Below, piece by piece: positions 47,752 through 62,730 of a stretch of 64,000 nt of DNA. The first letter of the stretch is position 1. Each line of letters opens with the position of its first letter. The stretch is from Glandiceps talaboti (Eukaryota; Hemichordata; Enteropneusta; Spengelidae). Below the pieces are notes generated by a model. It was not told where the DNA came from and did not search any database. It was given only the letters and a program-made list of their open reading frames with translations. The stretch is from the NCBI RefSeq assembly GCF_964340395.1, contig NC_135561.1:11466461-11530460 (forward strand), given 5' to 3'. The position numbers and the translations under genes were made by a program.

Positions 47752-49655
47752 CTTTTAAATTAACTATCTGGTAGTTGTATATTCATTTTAACTAGTCGTC
47801 ATGTACAATCTTTTAAAAAAACACCGGTTTTACGATGAATAAATAAGAATGTCTGACTGTGTGGATTACAAAACAAGATAGGATCGTAAAACCAAATCAA
47901 CACTTACCGGTGAAATTTATCTAAACAACAGGGCATCCTCAGTTTTATCTCTATGTGTCCACAAGGACTGCATAATAATCATATATCATTAAGAACGTGA
48001 CCGCCATTACCACACTAATTTGAATATTGGTGTTATGATGATAACATACGGTTTCAACACGTTGCCTTGCAAAGCACAGCCCGCACTTTTTTTTTCTAAT
48101 TCAATGACATCATCGTGGATGTGAATGTTCGGTTGTCTATCAAGATATATATATATAGCAGGACAAAAGAATGACAGGTATGACATACGGCACCTTCACA
48201 TTCTTAACGAGACTGCATGTACATAATATACTGTGGCGGGTGCTTTCAAGTACTATAACCTTGACACAGATGTCAATACGTCATTGAATATTCATGAAGT
48301 TCTATGTTATTTTTGAAAAAAAACCTAATGTGCAATATATTTCGGTTGACTGATTAGGTTAAAGTCATATTTTACATAGTCATCTTTTTTGGTAAGTTAA
48401 AAGTCGTTCACCTTACTTTCTCGCTTAAACAATCGACTTTAATCATGCGTAACCAAAACTCTCAAAATGTCATTAATAGAAATGTTTCATTTAGTGTAAT
48501 TTTATAGATACGTCACTATGACGTAATGCGATGAGAACGAGTATAATCAATGTGTCATGCTTCAGCGCTGACCACATTCCCGCAAAAAATAAAAATTGTC
48601 AGGAATTTTTTCCAGAGACTTATGGGAAAGCTGCAACATTTCCCCGTCGAAATTTGACGAACAAAACTGTATTTCCTGTAACGTTTAGGCACTATATATT
48701 TGTGTCAAGTTAAACCACTAGTCTTCCGCAAACATTTGAAAATAAAACTTTTTGTTTAACTTTTTGGGTCACATATCAACTAACATTTGCAATTTTCCTG
48801 CAAAAGATTTGTAGACAATGATCTTGTTTCTAGTAACTTTTGAACGTACCTACATTGTGATATTTTGTCAATTTGTCAATTCTTCCGTTTTCAAATTTCA
48901 AATACAACATGATTTACAAGAATCTTTACCAGAGTGCTGCCGCAAACAGAATCATGTGCCTTATGTAAATATACAAATACCTAAATTATGATTAGTATTG
49001 TTTCTACATTTTCTATGAATGTAAAATTTTGAGCTGCCATACATAATATACCCCTTAATTGCTCAGTCTCATTAATTATGCAAATTACTGATTAAAAACA
49101 AAAACTACATCAATAGGCTTTAAAAAAGGGCATGTGTGCTTTGTCATGTCAACTCATGTACCAATTTGCAGGTGCAGCCAGCTGGCAGATTGTAGTTTTC
49201 ATACATGTTGTTTCAGACCAAAAATGACGTCTTTAATAGAATCGCCCCTCAAAAAAATTGTGTGGAGGGTAGGGTGTTTAGCTGTGGTGAAGGATATCTA
49301 CCCTCGCTCCCTCCCACTATGTTTCAGCTCACTTCACTACCCACATATTACTGTGAATGATTTACCCACTCCCCACCAGGAAAACGTTTATGATTTCCAC
49401 AATACTAAAAATTCATTTTGACGTGCACGATGTGCACCCCTCCCCCACAATTCCATGTATTCCCCTCCCCCCACTGTATCAAAATCAGGACCGTAATTCT
49501 TCCCTGTTTGCTCTCCTCCAGAAACCGATCGAAAATCGTTGCCCGTCCGCTGAAAAATAGCTTTTTACAAGAATAGCTTCATTGACTGCACCTGAAATTG
49601 TATGACTTGAGCCAGTGGTGTTTGGTGAGAAAGAGGGAGAGAGAGAGAAAGAGTG

Positions 49656-49704
<49 letters not shown>

Positions 49705-51651
49705 GGCAGGCACATACATGCACACACATGTACGCACGCCCGCACCCCCCCCCCCCCACAACAACAACAACAACAACACGGAATGAGTTCCCTTAAGGAA
49801 GGTAAAAAATCGAACCTCTACATTCAATATTTTTTTCACAGCAGGGAAAGAGGTCAATACGCGATTCTATTTCTTTTTTTTATAAGTTTATAAATATAGA
49901 TGCATATTAATGTTATCGTGACAGCATAGAATGTACAGTGTTATTAGTGTTATTCGACAAGGATATGCGTTCGAACATGTCAATTAAACTAACTTTCGAG
50001 AAAAAAAAATTGTGAGAGAGTTTCATGTTTCTGAAATGATGAAATTGGTGAGATATTATCAGAACAGTTACTGCAGACGCATGTTATCTATGAAATAGGA
50101 CCGAGAAAGCTATTTTATTGACAATAAAGCACATACATAATATATAATTCCATTTTAAAGTACAATATTATAATTTACATTCTTTTCACGAATACCTGGT
50201 AATCTGTCACCGTGATAACGCCTGTATGTATGCTTTCATCGTCAAGGGAACTGTACATATTTGAACGTTGCTAGCTTTTGAAATTCGTACTAAATTGCAT
50301 CAACTGATTTGTTGGTCTGACCGCTGGGAAAAATAAACCATTGAAACAACAACACTGTAATAAGTGTGTGAACAAAATACCAGCGACTGTATATTAACAA
50401 TTGAAGTTTATACCGTATAGTATACAGTTTCTTTTGTGTGGGAATTTGAATCACCTGTCACGCACTAACTGGAAATAAATTTCAATAAGAACTCTCCCTT
50501 AATTGTAAAAATAATACTCACAGTTCCTAATATTGCTGCCATGATATCAATAACATCGTTATTGTTACCTTAGTCCAATCTGTAATTCTGTAGACGAATT
50601 TCCATTATATCACCCCTTTTTGTACCATTCACGCTACCACAGGTATAATCGTATACTGCTCACCTTATTATGCCCAATTACTAGGTAAAATGGGTGCTAG
50701 ATCCTCTTAAAGCTCCTAGGAACCCATTTCATGAAATGAAAATTACAAATCAAACTAAAATTTAATGTCTAAATGGTAAGAACTATTTTAGAGTCTCAAT
50801 AAACATCATTTTAGTTTATCAAAGTCAAAACCAAACCTTCTGGTCGGATCTGAGACTTTTCCTGCCTCCTATCCAGGTGTGAAGCAAGATACAACACACC
50901 AGAGTTATGCGTAAGGGGAGGAAATAGAATATTGAATCAGATGTAAATTATAGAACACCTGACGGATTTGACGTCAAACACTAAATAACACTCACCATAC
51001 CGTGCAAAAACCAAGTTATTGTCATTTAACAAAGAATATGGATTGTATACACTCGTTGTTCTACGTCACAACATCCTGTGTTTACGTCACTACTACTAAA
51101 AATGGGTCAAAACGTTCCAAATCGCTATTATCTTTCATAAAAGAGGTACAGTCATATTTTTACTCCTCAACATTTGTCTTCATTACACTATAAAATACTC
51201 GTCGAGCGACTCATAGTAAAAAGGCACCTTAGGTCACCATCACTCGTATTTTCCTTGGCTGGACTAAAGCAAATATTTGGGTATATCGATCGCCATTATA
51301 AGCATAATTTGTATCTTCCTTCTCATTTTGTCTAACGTTCATTGTTAAATCAAAACCAAACTCCAACTGTCGACCTAGGTCTGTGAACATCAAGACATTT
51401 TCGAAATTTTATTTTCAGTCTTAAATTTGTTCAATGTTATTTATCACAGTGTTGCATTTTAATCATTATACATATGCTTTGTATTCTGTTTAACATTGTC
51501 TTTTCTTACCGCGTGATTTTTATGGTAGCAAAGATGACATTCAATGTCTTTATGAGCAATAAAAGTATTATCTATTTTTTTCTGTCTTTAGTACACTTGT
51601 ATTTATCACTGATATCAACTTACATGTATACATGATTTTGTGAAAGATTCC
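47752..51651. other. no supported gene apart from the listed simple repeat
   Basis: Frames of 60-95 aa (48531-48713, 49134-49421) show no recognisable family. CCCCTCCCC-rich patches lie near 49436-49475. Confidence 0.55.
49628..49778. repeat. compound (GA)n - (GACA)n - C run - (CAA)n
   Basis: GA units to about 49653, GACA to 49704, a 13-base C run at 49745-49757, then CAA units. Confidence 0.94.
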
Positions 51652-51659
51652 TGATTGAC

Positions 51660-51720
<61 letters not shown>
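51652..51720. repeat. (GATT)n microsatellite
   Basis: About 17 units. Confidence 0.96.
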
Positions 51721-52619
51721 ACCAATCAAAATATAACAATTGTCATTGCAAAGAACTGTTGCAAATAATCAAATCATTAGAAACTGAGGTTCACAAGTGT
51801 GTTCAGAGGTCATGTGGTTAAGTATTCGGAACGAGGCTTACAAACCGAGATAGTGTCATACTTTTCAAACTTTAATATAGGCACAGCAAAGGTCATAATG
51901 TCAATTTTGATGGATTTCTGATGAGATCTGTACTACTTTCTAGGCGAGACTCAACATGTTTTAGTAATATGGATAACATAAATAAACGAAATGACAACAA
52001 TGGCAGATCAGTAGTCCACAAGCTAACACATGTACAGACATAAACCAATATCATTTATAGCGACATGTTGTTATACCCTATCAGTGGTCGTTGATGTAAT
52101 TACACTCTCACAGTATGGTGATAGCCAGTATTTCTAAAGTGAGATATATTCAACCACATTCACTGTTTACTTCATTACAGGCCCATTATCTCCATATAAG
52201 GCACTCCTATCACTTAATACTTGTGTAATCTATATCATGCAGCAACAATAGTTTCAGTTTGTGTTAACTCAACATGTTTGCCATAGCATGGCATATTTAT
52301 ATACTGTGCCTCTGCAATAACAGGACCCAAAGGTTGCTTCTTTTCAGTTTACAGTCTAACGAATTTTCTGAAAGTCATACCACTCAACTAGGTGTACAAA
52401 TTGAAAAAGTAGCAAGCAACCCCCTTTTCTGACACGTTTTCTATCATCCAAGGCATTAAAATTTTATCTTCAAATACATGTTGTTGTAATGTATACTAAT
52501 TCCATATGTATCTATTCATTCCATACCCATTATTGAGGTAATTAAGTGCTGTTGAAATGAAATACCACAAAACGGATGTTTTTTATACATTACAGAAATA
52601 TGTCACTCGTAACTACTTT

Positions 52620-52712
52620 GTATGTATGTATGTATGTATGTATGTATGTATGTATGTATGTATGTATGTATGTATGTATGTATGTATATATGTGTGTGTG
52701 TGTATGTATGTA

Positions 52713-52745
<33 letters not shown>

Positions 52746-53071
52746 ATGTATGTATGTATGTATGTATGTATGTATGTATGTATGTATGTATGTATGTGTG
52801 TGTATGTATGTATGTATGTATGTAGGTACGTATGAATGTATGTATGTATGTATGTATGTATGTATGTATGTATGTATGTATGTATGTATGTATGTAGGTA
52901 CGTATGAATGTATGTATGTATGTATGTATGTATGTATGTAGGTAGGTAGGTAGGTAGGTAGGTAGGTAGGTTTGTATGTATGTATGTATGTATGTATGTA
53001 TGTATGTATGTATGTATGTATGTGTGTGTGTATGTATGTATGTATGTATGTATGTGTGTGTGTATTTGTGT
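52620..53071. repeat. 450-bp (TATG)n array with GTGT and GGTA blocks
   Basis: Mostly TATG. A segment GTAGGTACGTATGAATG occurs twice (about 52822 and 52892, spacing near 70 bp) and a GGTA block lies at about 52939-52970. The 120-180 aa frames on both strands are artefacts. Confidence 0.95.
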
Positions 53072-54751
53072 GGGAGGGAGGGGGTTGGTACGTAGGTATG
53101 CATACATGCATTCATGAATGTATATATGTAGGTGCATGTATGTGTGTGCATGCACTCTGTGTTCTAACTAGTGAGATAAATAGCTACCTTCATTTTTCTT
53201 TTATTAGATGAATATCAAATTGATTGATTTGTTGGTTGGTTGGTTCATTGACTGCTTGGCAGGTTGGCTGGCTAGCTTGTTATCCAGTCAGTCATTTGCC
53301 AGTCACTTCGTTTGGTGACGTTATACGTGATAGATGAAAATGTAACTGATGGATTTTTGCCCTATATCTGTACTTGTCAGTTGTCTATGTCATATTTTGA
53401 GATATTATCACCTGTGTCATCTTTTAGCATATCGTCACTAGATAGTGCGACCATACGTTGAGGTCAACATAAAAACAGGTCATCATCCACGGTTTTTTAC
53501 ATCGTACAATTGGACAATTCAGTCTATATATAGCTCAACTTTATTGTTGATATTCAACCGATTTCTAACGTTTTGGAAAACTAAATGTAATTCACTGAAA
53601 GCATTCTATGGGCACGCCCAAAACACGGACAATGTTAAGAATATCGCAGCATTTTCTGCCTTAGTCTACATAAAAAAGTCAGCTGGCCAATTGCTTTTGA
53701 GAAAATAAATTTGAATAATTTCATGGGGAAACGGGACTCGTGGAGAATTTGTAGTTTTGAAGCCAGGTAGGAGATGGCTTTTCTCCCTTTGCATGTACCT
53801 CAGACCACAAAACTGAACATGTACAAATGCTTGAACTATATACGCTAGAGTGCAGATAACAACTAAAAGGGCGACAAAAATCATTCAATAATTTGGAAAC
53901 ATGAAAACGATGTTCTATCATAATATATTCTTAAACTTAAAAATATTATGCTTAAAACTTATATTCATAACGTTATTTTATATGACCGCTGTCAAGAAGT
54001 CACCCTGTACCTTGCGATGCATAAATTACATAGTGTAAAAAAAGAGCAATCCGATGTGTGTTGAGTCACACTAAAATATCTCTAAATAGACAAATAATGG
54101 CACAAACAAGCTGTAACAAGTCTAAACAAATAGAGTTTTCGTTTTGTTTCGTTTCGTTCGTTTTCCTGAAAGAGTCACTAAAAATTCCTACGACGAGCAG
54201 TACAACATGTTTGGTGAATCTCGTAGTGGTCTAAGGTTCAATACAGTCCGCTAAAGTGGAAAGCCGCTACTCATGCTTACCAGTTGAGAAGACCTTTCTC
54301 AGTTGTTTGCTGACAAAAATAATAATATATCACTTGACGAATAATAAATTATGAAATTCCAATTATTATAGCTGTGGTCCCTCGAGGATTACTTCCCGTA
54401 CCATCCATTATTCTGACAAATATCGAATAATCATGATAATTAGAGCTTGGTATTGCAGCTGTCAACCCAGGGAATATAGTGGACAACAGGTTTCACCATT
54501 TGTTATGCTGACAATTTTCTATTCTAATGTATTATTTGACCCGATTTTTAAATTTCACATTAGAGAAAAAAAACCTCAAAAATATCTTATTTTGCTAAAA
54601 AAAAATCTCAATTCTTCAGTTGCATAAAGATGTTTTGAAATATTGTTATGCATGATCAAGTGGATTTTGTTATTTTGTTTTCTAGATTTTTTTTTTGAAA
54701 AGTGACGTCATACCTAAGGGTTGGTCACGTGACATACTTATCTGCAAACTA

Positions 54752-55419
54752 TATACGCTGACAATGACTTTGTGTTGTACGGACATCAACAGTCACAGTA
54801 CAATTTACAGTAAATGAATACGTTGCAATATTTTACCATTTAGTGAAATCTAATATACTTTTAATATGATCTGGCCATATATTTTCCAGATCCTCCATAA
54901 TACATGTATTTCTTTTATATGTTCTAAATTTAGCAACATTTTGATTACACTTCATCGTGCCTTCCGTCCTGAATTGGTTACGCTCGTATCCTTTTTCTCT
55001 TCGTCCTTGAGACCAGCTTGTTTAATTGAGGTAATGCAACGCCCTATCACATTATATAATAATGTAATTGTTTCTTTTGCATTTATACGCTGACAATGAC
55101 TTTGTGTTGTACGGACATCAACAGTCACAGTACAATTTACAGTAAATGAATACGTTGCAATAATTTACCATTTAGTTAAATCTAATATACTTTTAATATG
55201 ATCTGGCCATATATTTTCCAGATCCTCCATAATACATATATTTCTTTTATATGTTCTAAATTTAGCAACATTTTGATTACATTTTATCGTGCCTTCCGTC
55301 CTGAATTGGTTATACGCTCGTATCCTTTTTCTCTTCGTCCTTGAGACCAACTTGTTTAATTGAGGTAATACAACGCCCTATCACATTATATAATAATGTA
55401 ATTGTTTCTTTTGCATTTA
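54752..55419 (+). repeat. recent tandem duplication, about 332 bp x 2
   Basis: 54752-55083 and 55084-55419 match almost base for base, from TATACGCTGACAATGAC to TTTCTTTTGCATTTA. Visible differences are a few substitutions and a 2-bp indel (GTTACGCTCG versus GTTATACGCTCG). The 2-bp indel breaks the minus-strand frame that is open in the second copy, which argues against coding. Confidence 0.9.
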
Positions 55420-56608
55420 GAAGCTGTCAGAGGATTGTGTATCCAATGTCATGTTGCATGAGTGAAACACCAAGTCAACACCATTTTAGCTGTAACTTTA
55501 CTGCTTTCTTTTATGTTGAAATTTCCAATCTGTCATTTCAACTTTGGAGAATGTTTTCTTCAAACACGCAAAGACATATTCGCTGAAAACAGCTCAATTA
55601 CTTACCAAAAAACAGTTAATTAGTGGTCTATTTTATTCGTAGGTAGTGTAGGGACAGGTTAAGATCACAAACGAAACCTTGGTTTTGAATCCGATATCAT
55701 GTTAGTTTGATTTGTCTTTATACCTATATATGGTAGTGCTAATTATATATTCAATATCAACACACAAACTAAATCACGTTTTAAATCACGAGCGAAAGCT
55801 GGGTTTTGAATCGTGGTGTAGTAATAATGTGTTTGCGCAGTTTATTTTCAAATTGTGCGTAGACACAAACAATTACAACTGATCTTGTTGGTAAAATGGT
55901 TGCTGTATTTACAATTGGACTGTAAAATACTTCTCTATTTACTATGTACGACTCTCTATGTCAGTGACTTTAATTTCATTGGATCTGAAGATGGCAGACA
56001 TGAGGTGTGTGGCTAAAACGATTGTGCGTGGAATAATCTCGAATTAAGTTAATCAAAACTGCACATTTGTGTCTCTTCAATACATTCATTGTCAGCAAGA
56101 GCGCAAGACCAAAATTCTCCTATAAAATCTCAAATAATGAAGAAATAAAAAGAAAACTAAATTAAAAGAGAAAATCTCTTAAAACTCTCCGACACGTTGT
56201 TAGCAGATTTATTTGATGATTACATGGCGGAAAGTCCTGGAATATTTGACTCAAGGACAATCAATTAAAGCGAATTAAGTACTGTTATGTAACATGTTTT
56301 TGATATGCTTATGCCAAGCTGTGGCTGACACTGGTTCTCAGTGGGAACTATACGAAATCATCACATGATGACTTGACTATGACGTCAATGCAATTCTCTC
56401 GGGTCATACACAGGATATCACAGTCAGACAAGTATTTGTATTCTTTTCCCCAGCAGCCTTCTCGTGTGATCAAGAATTACTAGTAAAACAGTTACAACAA
56501 GTCAATGAAACCAATCATGTCATAAAACATTTACCTTGGCGAATAAGCTAGGACGACATGCCTACAGCCATTTTCGGACTTTTTGGCGCACAATTTTTAA
56601 CACTTTTA
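55420..56608. other. no supported gene
   Basis: AT-rich sequence between the 332-bp duplication and the minisatellite; no frame or repeat is recognised. Confidence 0.6.
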
Positions 56609-56720
56609 CCTCTCGTAAGAAGGGGAGGTAATGTTATGATCATGTCTGCCTGCGTGTATGTGTGTCTGTCTGTCTGTATCCATGATATCTCAAAAACATT
56701 TGACTGATTGTCATGAAGTT
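56609..56720 (+). repeat. dispersed-repeat-like segment with ACCTC/GAGGT hairpin
   Basis: It begins with the short inverted pair ACCTC...GGAGGT, followed by a TCTGTCTG run and ATGATATCTCAAAAACATTTGACTGATTGTCATGAAGTT. This architecture resembles a short repeat I associate with many marine genomes (recognition from memory, unverified). It leads directly into the minisatellite at 56721. Confidence 0.35.
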
Positions 56721-58195
56721 AAAGTGGTACAGTCTATAACTGAGGTTAGGATACACAGTCTACAACTGAGGTTAAAGTGATAGAGTCTATTACTGAGGTT
56801 AAAGTTACACAGACTGAATCTATAACCTTGGTTGAAGAGGTACAGTCTATAACGGGGTTTAAAGTGGTACAGTCTATAACTGAGGTTAGGTTACACAGTC
56901 TATAACTGAGGTGAAAGTGGTACAGTCTATAACTGAGGTTAAAGTGGTACAGTCTATAACTGAGGTTAGGATACACATTCTATAACTGAGGTTAAAGTGG
57001 TACAGTCTATAACTGAGGTTAGGATACACAGTCTATAACTGAGGTGAAAGTGGTACAGTCTATAACTGAGGTTAACGTGGTACAGTCTATAATTGAGGTT
57101 AGGTTACAGTCTATAACTGAGGTTAGGTTACACATTCTATAACTGAGGTTAACGTGGTACAGTCTATAATTGAGGTTAGGTTACAGTCTATAACTGAGGT
57201 TAGGTTACAGTCTATAACTGAGGTTAGGTTACAGTCTACAACTGAGGTTAGGTTACACATTCTATAACTGAGGTTACCGTGGTACAGTCTATAATTGAGG
57301 TTAGGTTACAGTCTATAACTGAGGTTAGGTTACAGTCTATAACTGAGGTTAGGTTACAGTCTATAACTGAGGTTAGGTTACAGTCTATAACTGAGGTTAG
57401 GTTACAGTCTATAACTGAGGTTAGGTTACAGTCTATAACTGAGGTTAGGTTACAGTCTATAACTGAGGTTAGGTTACACATTCTATAACTGAGGTTAAAG
57501 TGGTACAGTCTATAATTGAGGTTAGGTTACAGTCTATAACTGAGGTTAGGTTACAGTCTATAACTGAGGTTAGGTTACAGTCTATAATTGAGGTTAGGTT
57601 ACAGTCTATAACTGAGGTTAGGTTACAGTCTATAACTGAGGTTAACGTGGTAAGTCTATAATTGAGGTTAGGTTACAGTCTATAATTGAGGTTAGGTTAC
57701 AGTCTATAACTGAGGTTAGGATACACATTCTATAACTGAGGTTAAAGTGGTACAGTCTATAATTGAGGTTAGGTTACAGTCTATAACTGAGGTTAGGTTA
57801 CAGTCTATAACTGAGGTTAGGTTACAGTCTACAACTGGGGTTAAAGTGGTACAGTCTATAACTGAGGTGAAAGTGGTACAGTCTATAACTGAGGTTAGGT
57901 TACACATTCTATAACTGAGGTTAACGTGGTAAGTCTATAACTGAGGTTAGGTTACAGTCTATAACTGAGGTTAGGTTACAGTCTACAACTGGGGTTAAAG
58001 TGGTACAGTCTATAACTGAGGTTAGGTTAAACAGTCTACAACTGAGGTTAAAGTGGTACAGTCTACAACCGAGGTTAGGTTACAGTCTAAAACTGAGGTT
58101 AGGTTACAGTCTACAACTGAGATTAGGTTACACAGTCTGCAACTGAGGTTAGGGTACACAGTCTACAACTGAGGTTAAAGTGGTGGTACGGTCTA
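56721..58195 (+). repeat. 1.5-kb minisatellite, units of 24, 26 and 27 bp
   Basis: All units share the core TCTATAACTGAGGTTA. The linker varies: AGGTTACAG gives 24-bp units, AGGTTACACAT or AGGATACACAG gives 26-bp units, and AAAGTGGTACAG gives 27-bp units. There are about 60 copies. Eight uninterrupted 24-bp units around 57300-57470 keep both strands open (NLTSVIDC and VRLQSITE repeats), a length effect and not coding. Edge units from 58010 on are more diverged. Confidence 0.95.
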
Positions 58196-58883
58196 TGTAT
58201 TCCATGCACCAATGAACAGTAATTACCTATTTGAGTTCAAAAAAGTTAAGATAATTTGTGAGCATGGACATTTTACAGCTGTCATACAATGTCGCATTCC
58301 TGGATCCTGGATATGTATTTTTTTTTAAATATGGTGACACATACTTAGCTGTATAACAAAAAAGTAATGTTAGTTTTTATCATCTTATTATCATGCAGGT
58401 ACAGCTTTGAAGATATGGAAATGAAAAAAAAAAATCAGACGAGAGCGAAAGCCAAATCCAGGAAAATGTGTGTAGATACGCTAGCTCTATGTATTCAATG
58501 AAATGGAACGATGGCTATGTTTCCATACAGACATGGAAGAAATTTCTTCCTCTTCTTTGTCTGTGGTTTCGGCTTATAATGTTCAATGAAACAAGACGCT
58601 AAAACAAACGTTATCGTTTTGGTTTATTGCAATTAATGAAACAAAACGAAAAAATACATTTTGGCTTATGTATCTAATGGAATAAAACGAACCTTACATT
58701 TCTACTGATAACACCATAGATTCATTTCTGATAAACACCACAATTCCGTGAATTCGTTCCAAAGGGATCCGGAGATAAAGAGCACGTGTGTGACTAGCGT
58801 TGATTTTTTGCATATGTTGGTACGTTGTAACACATAAACGTAAAGAATCGCACAGCCATACTTTAATGTCCGCCGGTATGTAA

Positions 58884-59255
58884 GGCGTAAAAGAAATAAT
58901 TGTTTGGCTCCGGTTACCCGACCCCACCTAGTTTTTCACTGCCGATCCTAAACTTGTTTTACGTATTCGAGAGAAAAAAATAATAAAATCACAAATATTG
59001 TGAAGTCTCACGAGAAAGAGTGGCAGCGGAAATTGACACCAACTTAAAAAGACAATATAAAACGGTTCTTTCAATCTGCTGTAATGGCTGTACATCTGAT
59101 GGAAAGAAACCAATAACACAGAGAACATATGGAAAACAGTGGAAAACCTGAACTAGACACCCACACATGAAAAACAAAATCAAAAAAAAAAATCTACCTA
59201 CCCCACCTAGTCTAAAATTGAGTCTAACCGGAACCACACATTTTTTTATTAGGCC
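58884..59255. mobile_element. MITE family 2, copy 2 (PIF/Harbinger-like, TAA duplication)
   Basis: A 372-bp element starts GGCGTAAAAG and ends ATTAGGCC, with inner inverted blocks TGTTTGGCTCCGGTTA and TAACCGGAACCACACA. TAA lies directly on both sides (58881-58883 and 59256-59258). It is homologous along its length to 46378-46756 but has no tRNA-like head, which supports treating the body as a separate element. The minus-strand short ORFs in both copies resemble each other only because the DNA does. Confidence 0.65.
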
Positions 59256-59948
59256 TAATTACTGTTTTATTTTCGATGCAATCTTTGAAGAAGTATTTTT
59301 ATCTTTGTATATCTAAACGACTTCTATAAAACATTTACCAAAATTGGAATACGAACAAACGTCAAGATAAACGTCAAGTATTTAGTAAATATAGTTTGTT
59401 AGACGCAAACGCAAACGCAAAAGCATGCTTCTTATTTTTTTATTATTGAAGTAGGTGTTCGTAATTTTCCTTGAATTATTTTCGTAAAGTGTACACCCCT
59501 CTCCATCCAACCCCTACCCCGCCCCTCGTAACGACCTATCGTATCTGTACGTTCATTATCATCTCTTTGGATATTTTGAGCATGTTAAGTAGACGAGTGT
59601 GACAAATCCTATCCCCCTCTCCATACATGACAAAAGCGATTTTTAAAGACATTCATATGCAAATTTTTTACTTAATGCGGATAATATTACGCCTTTTTTC
59701 TCTTTTGTATTTTTTTGAAAACACAATGTGCATGATTGTACTTTGGATGAAATGGTAATCCTACGATGTTTTTGATATTTGCTTGAAACCTTCCATTTTT
59801 GAACATAGATGTATCAACAGCGCCTTCGTTCCCAATGTATCCCACATGTATTGCATTTTAATATTTTGAAAGACCAGGGACAGTGAAGTTCTTTTGTTAT
59901 ATTTCGTTGACTGTTCTTGACCGCCTAAAATCTCTCTCTCGCATATAC

Positions 59949-60091
<143 letters not shown>

Positions 60092-60092
60092 C

Positions 60093-60172
60093 ATGTATGT
60101 ATGTATGTATGTATGTATGTATGTATGTATGTATGTATGTACGTACGTATGTATGTATGCATGCATGTATGC

Positions 60173-60205
<33 letters not shown>

Positions 60206-60304
60206 TGTATGTATGTATGTATGTGTATGTATGTATGTATGTATGTATGTATGTATGTATGTATGTATGTATGTATGTATGTATGTATGTATGTATGTAT
60301 GTAT
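60093..60304. repeat. (ATGT)n microsatellite, adjoining the CT tract
   Basis: Perfect ATGT units with GTAC and GCATGC variants near 60140-60180. Only TATC separates it from the CT tract. Confidence 0.96.
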
Positions 60305-60816
60305 CCATATACATGTATGTATATGTAAATAAATATTCATACGGTTATATTAGTTTGATAAATATCTCAAAATTCTAACGCTTCGTGATCCTAAATGAAA
60401 TATTAAGAGAATTACATAGTTATTAATCTGGAAAACAAGCAATACTCCCAACAGATAATTAAATTGTACTAGTATTAAATTTACATGTAAATCACCCATC
60501 TTTAGTAAAAATAATGAATAAATTAAATTGATGAGATTACTGGTATTAATATTTCAATATCATTACTGTTCATATTTAAATATTATAATTATCATGGTTT
60601 AATCATCAATATTAATGATAATTACTGTCAATGATTTAAACCATATCGTTAATAATTTTATGTTTTATGGAGAGATCTGAAAACTAACTAGGAATACAGG
60701 TTGTGAATGGATATGGATAACTTCTATAATGCATGTGTCATTGCTTTCTTTATAATCAATGATCATTGGATTTTCGACTTGGTCAACACAATGTGCATCC
60801 TATTGATCTGGAAGTG

Positions 60817-61116
60817 GGCGGTGTGTGTGTGTGTGTATGTGTGTGTGTGTGTGTGTGCGTGCGTGTGTGTGTGCGTGCGTGTGTGTGTGCGTGCGTGTGT
60901 GTGTGTGTGTGTGTGTGTGAAAGAGATATACAGAGACAGACGGACGGACGGTGACAGACAGATAGATTGATAGACAGACAGACAGACAGACAGATAGATA
61001 GATAGATTGGTTGGTAGACAGATAGATGGATGGATGGATGGATGGATGGAGGGCGGGAGGGAGGGAGGGATAGATAGATAGATAGATGGATGGATGGATG
61101 GATGGATGGATGGACG

Positions 61117-61147
<31 letters not shown>

Positions 61148-61183
61148 AGATATATAGATAGATAGACAGATAGATAGATAGAT
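60817..61183. repeat. compound (GT)n - (GACG)n - (GACA)n - (GATA)n - (GATG)n microsatellite
   Basis: A GT/GC run to about 60919, then blocks of GACG, GACA, GATA, GATG, GGGA, GATA, GATG, GACG, GACA and GATA to 61183. The order is partly mirrored around the GGGA block at about 61048-61068. Confidence 0.94.
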
Positions 61184-62402
<1,219 letters not shown>

Positions 62403-62566
62403 TTAATGATATATATATCATTAAGTATCATTTACGTTTCCACATTTTTTGAATCAAATAGACAAATTTTTATTAATTTTACGGGGAAAAAAGCCTATTT
62501 TTTTTAAATTGCAAATTGTGAGCTGTTTGCGTCAGTGCTAAACTCATTTTCTACTGATTACATTGA

Positions 62567-62570
<4 letters not shown>

Positions 62571-62650
<80 letters not shown>
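62571..62650. repeat. (AT)n tract 2
   Basis: About 40 AT units. Confidence 0.97.
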
Positions 62651-62651
<1 letters not shown>

Positions 62652-62730
62652 CTCGGTGAGTATCAATCTGCTAAGACAGTGCTCTATACGGCAGTGGCAG
62701 AGCGCAACCAAGAAAGAGTTCCAGTACTAC

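Noticed and set aside
52590-53155. Frames of 120-182 aa on both strands (His-Thr-Tyr-Ile and Met-Tyr-Val-Cys repeats)
   Set aside because: They are translations of a (TATG)n microsatellite, open on all frames because the unit lacks stops. The same applies to 3329-3848, 16445-16848, 24069-24657 and 59883-60378.
55165-55350. 61-aa minus-strand frame ending in LENIWPDHIKSILDLTKW as a possible exon
   Set aside because: It has no ATG start at its first codon, and the other tandem copy is frame-broken by a 2-bp indel.
57248-57488. Regularly spaced repeat that could look like a CRISPR array or a repeat protein (NLTSVIDC)n
   Set aside because: There are no unique spacers, as the whole unit repeats, and both strands are open only because 24 bp is a multiple of three. 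Eukaryotic context.
56721-58195. TTAGG-like content suggesting telomeric DNA
   Set aside because: GGTTAGGTTA is only part of a longer 24-27 bp unit, not a tandem hexamer or pentamer.
46453-59237. Two similar minus-strand ORFs (46453-46740 and 58989-59237) as a conserved small protein family
   Set aside because: They lie inside the two MITE family 2 copies, so similarity is inherited from the element; indels shift the frames and homopolymer runs encode Phe/Gly.
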